Shown in pieces: positions 39,101-50,200 of a stretch of DNA of 64,000 nucleotides (positions within the stretch are counted from its first letter, which is position 1; every line of letters starts with the position of its first letter). Below the pieces are notes generated by a model, which was given only the letters and a program-made list of their open reading frames with translations, made no database searches and was not told where the DNA came from. The position numbers were made by a program, and so were the translations under genes. The stretch lies in NCBI GenBank assembly GCA_030248225.1, contig JASANE010016368.1, positions 1 to 64,000 of the forward strand, in the 5' to 3' direction. This DNA comes from Trileptium ribeirensis. Its lineage: Eukaryota > Nematoda > Enoplea > Enoplida > Thoracostomopsidae.

Positions 39101-40330
39101 TCACAAATCTTACTACGGAGCATAACACGCCACGTACATTTAGTCGTATCGAAATTTTTTGTCTTCGACGTCAGATTACTAAAAAAATTATGTAGTATTA
39201 GTCAAAATAGGTTATTTGCCGATATAGACATTGTTTTGATCACAAGTCACAAATTGCTATATAAATTTTTAAAATAATCACAAAAATTCTGAGTGCAAAA
39301 TTTAAACTGGGAAATCATTTTATAGCACTGTATAACCAATGATTGGTATTACAGTATAAAATATATAAGAAATTGTATAGATGGGAACGATTTTGGTAGT
39401 AACCTGAGAGTTATTTCCTAATTGTTCATTTAGTAAAATTGGATCCAACAAATTTTATGGCTTTGGTATCAAGACGTTAGTACTTTAGTTCTAAATATTA
39501 GGGGGAAACCTGGATCATAATTTTGCTCCAAGTAATTTGATGTAGTTTAGATAGTATATCAAGATAATGAATCTAATACATTTGATACATTTGTACTGGA
39601 AATTAGAATATTTGTTGTATGTATTGCGGAACAGAAGATTACATGCACTCGAGTCTAAATGGCGCATGAGCCAATAAAATAAGTGCAAAACATTTTTGCT
39701 TTATTTACAGACGTTTAAATATGAAATGTGATAGTTTAAATTTTACTGTTACAAATAGAAAAATTAAAAACTTAGCATTTTTGGACTGAAGGTTCTGTAG
39801 GGCAATCGGCTACCCCTCTTCAAGGTTTATTGGAGGAACCAGCTGTCAGATCCTCAATAGCAAATAAGATAAGATCAAGAATATAGGGCGATTGCTACTC
39901 CTATACTAATGTCATAGGTTTTGGCAAGCTGATAGCTATATCTTCTATCGAGAAAACTTGAAAGCGGGGATAGCCGATACCGTCCAGAGCTCTTTGGGTG
40001 ATACCTGGGCGAACTTTGTTGTAAGGGCGCATAATCCGAAAAACGACCACATCTTAGGTAAGGCGTAATACAACAGCATGACCGAGCGTCACATTCTTCT
40101 ACAAAAATTCAAAAATGCATTTTTGGTTTAGATTATCGGGACCCAATTAGGCTTCAAAAATTTATTTTCACATAATACCAACATTCTTCAGAATCTTTTT
40201 TGTCGAATAAACCATATGAACGTTTGGAATATTAACAGTTGCAAAGTTGTGGCTATAAACTAGCTAAAACATGATTTGAGCAGTAGTCGAAAGGCGGAAG
40301 TACTGAAAAATTATTTTGTATTTTACACTT
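36130..40330. other. intron or intergenic DNA, no further exon recognised
   Basis: Lies between the PPxY exon and the TM2 exon. AT-rich, apart from a GC-rich block at 36710-36960 (CCCACCGAGGCCCTGG and similar) that resembles the other unassigned GC islands. A 130-codon ORF at 37089-37481 has no family features. If the PPxY exon belongs to the channel gene, this is its last intron. Confidence 0.4.
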
Positions 40331-40957
40331 CGTAGACCCATTTATTTTCCACCTCATTTGATATAAAGAAACCTTACACTTTGATTTAAACAGGCAATAT
40401 ACCTAGATTAGCAACACAAAATAATGAATAATAATACGACTAAACGCAAAGATGTTATAGATTTTTGACCGTGCACTCACAGAAATTTTAATCTTTATTT
40501 TCCAGCTCATTTGATACAAAGAAACCTTGCACTTTGATTTAAACAGGCAATATACCTAGATTAGCAACACAACATAATGAATAATAATACGACTAAACGC
40601 AAAGATGTTATAGATTTTTTGACGGTGCACTCACAGAAATTTTAATCTTTATTTTCCAGCTCATTTGATACAAAGAAACCTTGCACTTTGATTTAAACAG
40701 ACAATTATACCTAGATTAGCAACACAACATAATGAATAATAATACGACTAAACGCAAAGATGTTATAGATTTTTTGACCGTGCACTCACAGAAATTTTAA
40801 TCTTTATTTTCCAGCTCATTTGATACAAAGAAACCTTGTACTTTGATTTAAACAGGCAATATACCTAGATTAGCAACACAACATAATGAATAATAATACG
40901 ACTAAACGCAGAAATGTTATAGATTTGGTGACCGTGCACTAACAGAAATATTAATCA
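40330..40957. repeat. 154/155-bp tandem repeat, 4 copies, past the channel stop codon
   Basis: TTCCAGCTCATTTG-type phrases recur at about 40501, 40655 and 40810. The first copy is the most diverged. On the minus strand each unit contains AATAAA (for example complement of 40803-40808), so the 3' region of the channel gene carries several copies of a polyadenylation hexamer. Confidence 0.92.
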
Positions 40958-40969
40958 CACTACATGGTT

Positions 40970-41242
40970 TTAGTGATAGTAGTTGTATGCTTTGTCGATA
41001 TCGCCTGACTCTACACGGGCTGGCTTCACAAGCTCCGGTACCTTGTCTCCGTTCATAGATTCGTCGTCCTCCGGGTCTTTATTTCCGCACGCCTTGTCCC
41101 AACACCACGCAATCAGAGCAGATATTGACATAACCGATATTCCAACGTACATTCCCAGCAAACCGCCAACGCTTCCAATCCACTGCTCAGTCGACGTAAT
41201 CAATTCTTCCTTGATTCTTGTCAGCTGAGGCGCTACAAAAAT
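40970..41242 (-). CDS. DEG/ENaC exon 5: pre-TM2, TM2 and short C-terminus (residues 406-495)
   Basis: Acceptor ATACAATTTCAG, phase 0. Encodes pre-TM2 helix, TM2 with the GIS filter, a Trp-Cys-Trp end, then an acidic tail ending AYNYYH and TAA (40972-40970). Two internal phase-0 donor-like sites lie in the tail (AAG|GTACCG and CGT|GTAGAG). If spliced, they would swap this short tail for the PPxY exon. Confidence 0.88.
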   Translation of the reverse strand: MFVAPQLTRIKEELITSTEQWIGSVGGLLGMYVGISVMSISALIAWCWDKACGNKDPEDDESMNGDKVPELVKPARVESGDIDKAYNYYH

Positions 41243-44200
41243 CTGAAATTGTATTTTCAACATGAGTGTTTACTAAACCAGAATTTATATTGAACAGCAA
41301 CTGTAAATTAACAAACGCAATCGCAACAGATTTCAATAACAACTGTTGTAAACTTAATATGTAAATAAAAATATATAAACTGAATATCGCAGGCTGTGGT
41401 CTTTTGGATTTTACGGACCAAAAGTTTTTTGAATATCTAAGATATATCGCGCCATTACTGGGTAAGAAAAAATGGTATGGCGTAAATGTCGAGTTATAAA
41501 TAATTACACAGAATACAAATATTTCGCTTCAAAATAACCGGAAGAAATTATAAAATTTCGTAAGCGTTATGAACGCAGAAATTTATACTCTAATAAATCT
41601 CAGAGATTTATTTAGATATGTTAACAGGAATTGCAGTTTGTCTGGTAATGTTGGAATTCTGAAAAATAGCCAAGGTTTACCTATAATGAATGACGAAACG
41701 AGTTATAATATATTGGTTAATAATTAGGAAATGTTTATGTTGGCGACGATAGAAATTTACGTCATATTCAACAAAAAAGAATGGCAAACGCGTTCAGTTG
41801 GATAGCTTTCACCAATTTCTTAGTTTCATACCATCTCAAAAAATTAAAAGTAAAGTAAATTATTCGTCTGAAGAATTGTGCTAGTTTTTCATAATAAAGC
41901 TACATCGAGTATTTTTCGCTTGCAAATACCTTATCGTAGAACAGACTTTTTTGAATACATATCGTAGAACTGTCTTTTTTTAAATGAGTGTTTACCAGAA
42001 CTGTGTAAATATGGTACCATTACTTTTATCTTTAAAAATGGCGACCCATCCGATCCTCGAAATTACAGACCTATTCCACTTCTATCAATATGTGGTAAGG
42101 TTATAGAAGGCATTGGGGCAGATACATCGAGTGATATCTTCATTGTAGCAGATGCATTTGTAGAGACATCTTCCGATCAATAATTTATCTCTACATGGAT
42201 TTCTAAAAAGACGTTCCACCCTTACACGTACACAGTTATTTCAGTGTACCGTGACATGGTCAACCATAGGTGATTCTGGTTGATCAATTGACATAATTTG
42301 CATAGATTATGCAAAGGCTTTCTGTAACCGTAAGTTGTTACAGAAGCTTTTTTACATATGCTATTTGGGAACTAGTTAAACATTGGTTTGATAAGGCTTT
42401 TTATTAGATAGATCATTCTGTGTTAAATTAATTGTTTGACATTGCTTTGCGTTAAATAAATTTGGAGTACCATGGATGAGAGTCCACTGCTTTTTACGTT
42501 GTATATAAATTACATATGCGACAAAGCCCCTGATATAAAAATTATGATATTCGCAGATGACATTAAAACTTTAAATGTCTCGAAAATTGTAATTGAAGTT
42601 TTGCCAAAATTGCTTTACATGAAACCTTAAATTACATTCAAAATTTGTCAAATTTATGGTGACTGAACTAAATATGTCGATCGAAAAATGTTCATATATA
42701 TGTGTCGGTAATCAAAATAATAACAAGCTACCCTGTCGGAAACACATACTATGTGTCAAGAACTTTCGTTTCAAAACGAAAAAGTTTTCTTCTTAAAAGA
42801 AGAATGTCACAGCAGTCATATTGCTATTAACAATAGAATTTGTGCGCCTGGACTACATATAGTTATTTAAATATAAACTTTACGACGGTTCAACATAATA
42901 TATGGTTTTTGAAACATGTCAAATTATTTGACTTCAGTGTTTGCGAATATGCTGTCTATGAAATAGCAAGAATGAATTCAGACCTGGTAAAGTTGATAAT
43001 ATAATTTTCGATGTCATCAATTGTCGGAATTCCTAAATGTTTTCATCTCAATTGTAGTCAACAAATCCGAGACGTTTGCTGCATGCCATTTTTGCCTGGC
43101 ATGCAGACTCCAGCGGTCGGGTCTGAAAAGGCTTTTATGACTATAAGAGATACGTGCAGTGCAGTGCAATTAAAGCTGTAATGCACACTCTGACAGAAGG
43201 TGAAATCAATGTCACAGCCTGACGGCTGTGACAAAAATATTTATATAATACATAGGCAATTCACCTTTGATGGATCTCAGTTGGAGTAGTTCTAGTGTCT
43301 TCCCAGAGTGCACGACCCAGGATCTGCGAGTAGGGGAAGTCCTCTCAAGGATATCATTCAGCAGGAGAAAACATGCGCGCGCTGGCTGTTAAAACAGGTG
43401 CCATGGGCATCATTGGGAAGTCTTGGCGAGTCTTGAATACCTCATGAAATACAAATATTTTCTATAAAATACCAAGTAATGCCTCGATGACAAACTGTTA
43501 GCGAAAGCCACTCGTGGGGGCTATATCCTGCAATCGAGCTAGTGGGTGACAAACCACGTTTAAAAGTCCCCAGTTATGGGTTAAATGACTAGGAGGTGAC
43601 AGACCTCAAATAAAAATCAACCACTGCCTCGTGACTTGAGGCTATCGAAACGAAGGCTTGACCCGTCGCTTATAACATATGGAACGCGGCTATTTAGAAG
43701 CCCCGTAGCTTTAATTCTTGCGCCGAACCCGATGCTTTCAAAACCATAAAATATCAAAGCATACTGTCGTACACCTGTTTACAACATGAGAAATGGGAAA
43801 GCAGATTTTCATCGCTTCGATCTGCTGTCTGACGTTTCAAATGGGAGAACAAGAAAACTACAAAAAGCAAAAAGGCTCAAAATTGGCGGTTTCGACGTTA
43901 GAACATTGCTGAAGGTTGGCTATAAATAGTTACTTCTGGATTCCCTGCTACAAAAATCTGTCGATATTGCCTGTATATCACATCATCGACGGTGCGGAAG
44001 TGGAATCAGCCACATTTTTCACCCAGATACCAACGTATACAACAAACTGCATAAATTCTTTTACTCCGGAACATCGGACATAGCTATTAGCCAACAACGC
44101 GTAGGGATTATTCTGTCCTTGTTTACAATGAAATGCCTTAGCGACTGAGAGCCGGTTAGCAATCGAATCTGCAGATTGCGGCATCGCGCATGTCCGATCA

Positions 44201-47200
44201 CTATATCTCCAATCGCTATGTACGGGCCCACTGACGATGCTAGTAAACACAAAAAATAACTTTTACGACAACCTTGCTGAAATATTCGATTCCTGACCGA
44301 AAGGAGATATTGTAGTTTTCACCGGTTACTTCAATAGTCAAGTTGGGATGTCATATGGGAGTGAAACCGTTGTTGGAAAATACTCCTTGGGAACGAGGAA
44401 TGATAACGGCGTGCATCTGGTTTATTTTGTGGAAACTTACTCACTCTTTTTCCGGAAACTTACTCACACTAACAAACTTACTCGCCGACAATGTTTGCCA
44501 CATTAGCAGAAACCGAAGCCGTGCTGCAAAGAGCGCTGAAACTCCTACAAGAGCGTAGCAGCAGAAATACAAGATCGAAAGACTATCGACTATAGTTTCG
44601 AAAGGCTATGATCATAACCTGTTGCTCAACAACGCAACTCAGTGTCGCCCTCTACGACGAAGCCATAGAGAACGTCGACAACTTCTGCTATCTTGGATCC
44701 GTAATAACAGGAAGCAGATCATCAAAGGCCGACGTGGTAAATTAATGGCTAGCCCTCGACTGATTGGACTAACTGCACAAAAACCTTTGGTGCAAACGCG
44801 TAATCTCGGTCGCTATAAAATGAAAGCTTTCTAGCCATGCATTCGGCCGATTGTCTTGTGCGGTGCTGAACCATGGTCAGCCAAGGTCAGCGACATCTAC
44901 TCGCTCTCAGTAATGGGACGTCATGTTATTGGCTAATCGTAGGTATTTCCAAAACTGAACCGCGTAACAAATTCGGATCTGTGTGCCTAGGGCGTTTAAC
45001 CAACGAATCTCGAAACAGAAGCTGCGATGCGACGACTCAAATGTCTAGTGCTGCGAATGCAAATCAGCCGTCCCGTGAAGCAAATATTAATCACAACCCA
45101 GCTAACAACATAGAAATGAGCGCGCAAACGAGTGATCGTCACATGGAAACGAATGGTTATATCCGATATGGCGAGCATTCAAAGACGTCGCTTGGAGAAA
45201 ATGGCAGACCCGCTAATGGAAATTCTGCAAAAAGCTATCCGCCACTGGCCGAGAAAGCATTCAGAGATCTCTGGAGCATTGGCGCCCCGTTCATGGGCTA
45301 GGTATTAATAATTATTGACACGATGAAAGCTATGGATATTGTAAGGATTTAGGGGTTTTAAAAGATTTTAAACTTAAATGTTTCGAAAATTGTAATTCAA
45401 TTTATGCCAAGAATTCTTTACAAGAAGCTCTTAATTATATTCAAAATTAGTCAAATCTATGGCAGCTAAATATATATATCAGTTGAAAAATGTTCATATA
45501 TACGCGTCGGTAGTCGAAATAATAAAAAATTGTTACATCGGCAATACACCGGTGAAATGCTGTGGGAATTATAAGGATTTAGTGGTTTTATAGATTCTAC
45601 ACTTCAACCAAAATTACAATGTAATAAAATTGCCAAAAAATGTTACAAAATTTTTTATATTGTGATTCGATGTTTTCTTACTAATGATAGACTAGCATTG
45701 TTTTGTGCATTCAAAAGTCATGTGCGACCGATCTTGCACTATTCCAGCAACGCTTGGTCACCTAATTTGCAATCCGGCATTGATATTATCGAACGAATTC
45801 AAATATACTTTACTCGCCGACTTTGTCATAAATTGTTCATCACATATTTACCACATACAAAAAGATTAAAATTATTTAATCTGCAATTCATCGAGCTACA
45901 ACGAAGCCTTAGTGGCTTAATTTTAGTATACAAAATGTGGCATGGGTTAATTAATTTGCAGTTCCACAAATTTTTAAGCTAACAGCTTTTTAAGCTTTTT
46001 TTAAATTATTTAAGCTGAAAAGCATCGAGCTAAAACGAAGCCTTAGTGGCTTAATTTTAGTATACAAAATGTTGCATGGGTTAATTAATTTGCAGTTCCA
46101 CAAATTTTTAAGCTTATAGCTTTTTAAGCTTTTTTGAAATTATTTAAGCTGCAAAGAAGCATCGAGCTAAGACGAAGACTTAGTGGCTTAATTTTAATAT
46201 ACAAAATGTTGCATGGGTTAATTAATTTGCAGTTCCACAAATTTTTAAGCTTAGATCTTTTTAAGCTTTTTTAAAATTATTTAAGCTGCAAAGCATCGAG
46301 CTAAGACGAAGACTTAGTGGCTTAATTTTAGTATACAAAATGTTGCATGGGTTAATTAATTTGCAGTTCCACAAATTTTTAAGCTTACAGCTTTTTAAGC
46401 TTTTTCAAAATTATTTCAGCTGCAAAGCATCGAGCTAAGACGAAGACTTAGTGGCTTAATTTTAGTATACAAAATGTTGCATGGGTTAATTAATTTGCAG
46501 TTCCACAAATTTTTAAGCTTACAGCTTTTTAAGCTTTTTAAAAATTATTTAAGCTGCAAAGCATCGAGCTAAGACGAAGACTTAGTGACTTAATTTAGTA
46601 TACAAAATGTTGCATGGGTAAATTTATTTGCAGTTCCACAAATTTTTAAGCTTACAGCTTTTTAAGCTTTTTTAAATTATTTAAGCTGCAAACCATCAAG
46701 CTAAGACGAAGACTTAGTGGCTTAATTTTAGTATACAAAATGTTGCATGGGTTAATTTGCAGTTCCACAAATTTTTAAGCTTACAGCTTTTTAAGCTTTT
46801 TCAAAATTATTTCAGCTGCAAAGCATCGAGCTAAGACGAAGACTTAGTGGCTTAATTTTAGTATACAAAATGTTGCATGGGTTAATTAATTTGCAGTTCC
46901 ACAAATTTTTAAGCTTACAGCTTTTTAAGCTTTTTAAAAATTATTTAAGCTGCAAAGCATCGAGCTAAGACGAAGACTTAGTGACTTAATTTAGTATACA
47001 AAATGTTGCATGGGTAAATTTATTTGCAGTTCCACAAATTTTTAAGCTTACAGCTTTTTAAGCTTTTTTAAATTATTTAAGCTGCAAAGCATCGAGCTAA
47101 GACGAAGACTTAGTGGCTTAATTTTAGTATACAAAATGTTGCATGGGTTAATTTGCAGTTCCACAAATTTTTCCGGTTATCACCGAACATTAATCTTCAT

Positions 47201-50200
47201 GGACATTGCTGTAAATTAATCAAAATCAAATTTCTCACAAAAGTGTCGAAACATGTTTCAGTGTACCTATACTATATATATGGAATAATGTCCTAGAATG
47301 GCTAGATGGCAACAGCGTGATATGAGCAAAAATGTTTCTAAATTTCGTCGTCTTTTAATCAAAATTGATTTCACGCAATATTTCATTCATCAGATATTAA
47401 TTTAGTTACCGTCCTCACTGACAAAAATAACGCCGGTTAACAAAACATATTAATTCTTTTGTCTATTTTTTCGGTTTTAATTTCAAATATACAGATTCCT
47501 TTGTATGTGTGCCAATGTCAATAAATAAATAAATAATAAATAAGCATTATATTTATGTACATATACGAAATTTGACCAACTGAAAGCTTAGTGACGGTGG
47601 CTAGAAGCCTACGATAGCATTCTTTTAAAGGGTTCATACGATTGCGAATGTACCTTGAAAATCGACCTTACACAAATGCTATGTAAAATATCAAAAAGTG
47701 TTTACTTCATATATTTATTACATAGCTTGCCCAATGAACCTTTATTTTTTATCGATGTATTTTACCATAGCACTACTTTCAAAGCAGTTACAGGGTAGCA
47801 TCTCGTAGCCTGCAGCAGTGCATTGACCTGTACAAACAATCGAAAGCCAATACATATATAAAATTTAACGTGTTCAAAATTAATACCAAGCACTGTCCAA
47901 CAATCGAACAATATTCGAATTAATAAACGTCGATATTGAGACTTACCTTGAATCGATGCACGTTCATATTGTTATGAACCATGCCCTTAAATGGTCCGAG
48001 CACTGCTGTCTCGATAATTCTAATATCCCATTCTTCGCAGAAATTTTGTTCGGGGCATTTCTTTCTGGCCACGCATTCTTCCCACATTCTGGAGTAGTTT
48101 TGCTGAACTTCGGATCCACGTGACTTTTCCCACAAATTACACGGATTGGTGTCTTAAACCAAATTGTTGCTGATATTTAAATATCTTAAAAGAATACTGT
48201 TCGACAAATATGCACTATTTTATTAATAGCTAGCATGTAATCACATAAAAATGAATCTAAATTTAGATTGGATAAATTAAAATATATTTTCGGGTCCATC
48301 ACCTTTCTTGAAAACTAAACCAGTACAGGTGTGTTTAAGCACTTTATTAAATTCTGATTCTTTGCATGACATCCGCAAAATATTTCATGAATGAAAAGGA
48401 ATGTTATAGAAGATATTCGAAATTCCACAAAATTTACACACCGACCACATCAAGCTGATACTTCATAACTCAAAATATTTTCTCAATCAAAACGATAAAT
48501 GTAATGTTCTTCAAGCTTTGGCCAAATTCTAAAATGTGGAAGATGACCACATACTTATTATTTCTCCCCTACAAGCAATTCGCTATGCAACAGAAATAGG
48601 TATACTTTCTGATACCTATCATATGCTTATGCTCTAACGTAGAAGTGTAAAATTTAAAAAATTTCAAATTTACGAACGTATTCTTAACCAACATTGTGTC
48701 TCTGTAATTGTTATTGTTTTTGTAAAAGTCAAATATGGATTATCTTATGCATATCTTGGACGCTATTAATATTTTGTCACTATCTACGACTCTAGTTTGG
48801 TGGTTTCCTCTCAGCCCGAAAACATTCGTTTTATAGACATAGTAATAATTTCGGAAAATTTCGATTCATCTGGCCAAGCAGGCTCAGTAAATGGTCTTTG
48901 ATCATTTCTTTCTGGTTGTTCGTTACCAGTAACGCTATTACTTTGGACTTCTTGTAACATAATGTGCCAGCGAATTCGCCAAATACTGCACAGGATGGTA
49001 AACGTAACTACTTTTGACGAAATGTTTTTATAATTTTTGGCTTAATATTTTAGTGTGCAAAGTGACACATTTCATTACGGCGTACACTGTGAAACGATGT
49101 GGTAACAGAGTTTTTCGTACGGATGTCCATTTGCACGTGCGTTGAATATACGCTAGATTTGCGAAGTTCCTTAAGGAACCAAGTAACACGTGGTCCTAAA
49201 TAGTGTAGTGACCGAGTGTTCGAGGTTCGAAGTGAAACGTTTCAGATTCAACCCACCGTTTCGACAAAAATTACGCTTAAATTGTACAAAATCCACGCTT
49301 GCTACGACGGAAAGATGTAGTAGGATTGATTTTACTAAAATTGGTTAATCATTTTCCGTGCGTCATAAAACTTCATAAACCGATTGGCTACTACACAACA
49401 CATGAAGTCACTGGCCACAGCACAATATAGCGCTGGAATATTGAAACATGAGTTTTTTTGTAATTCCATAATCGTAGTTCGTAGCACTCAAATGCTGTAA
49501 ACAAAACGTGCTGAGCTCGAAAGTAGTATCGCTTATCGCACGCAAACCCAAGTGCTAAGTAGTGATCTATAGGGTTGCAAACACCTAATTCTATTCTTTA
49601 CCAAATTGGCTACTACACAACACATGAAGTTACGGGCCACAACACAATATAGCGCTGGAATATTGAAACATGAGTTGTTTTGTAATTCCATAATCGTAGT
49701 TCGTAGCACTCAAATGCTGTAAACAAAACGTGCTGAGCTCGAAAGTAGTATCGCTTATCGCACGCAAACCCAAGTGCTAAGTAGTGATCTATAGGGTTGC
49801 AAACACCTAATTCTATTCTTTACCAAATTTTTCTTTTCTACTTAGTGGGCGATACATAACCGTGTTAAGTCCACCTCAAAGTCACTGCTCCGCTGTAAAG
49901 ATTTTTGATTTACTTCAGCGCTATCACTCCTCGTCTACCAGGTAATACCGTGTCCGCCGTTGCTGTGAAAAAGTTAAAAACTAGGTTTTCTGCACTAATG
50001 AATTTTCTGGATTCCTATAAGATTTATCTATAACTCATATTACTTTTTATTTTTCAACCAAAACGATTCCGGATTTTGGACACAATAAATAGTTTGTGCA
50101 AAGTCTCAGCTTCACATTTTATATCAGGAGTTTGTAGACACGTTATGAAATGTGTAGCACTAAAAATATAATCAGTGAACTTCGTTTCGCAATACTGAAG

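Noticed and set aside
44873..45301. 142-codon ORF as an independent gene
   Set aside because: Another frame of the same DNA gives the C-terminal part of an RTE-like reverse transcriptase, so this is a shadow of a decayed LINE.
49200..49260. tRNA-Ser-like segment (GTGACCGAGTG ... GGTTCGAA)
   Set aside because: Boxes are too close and no cloverleaf can be drawn; chance similarity is likely.
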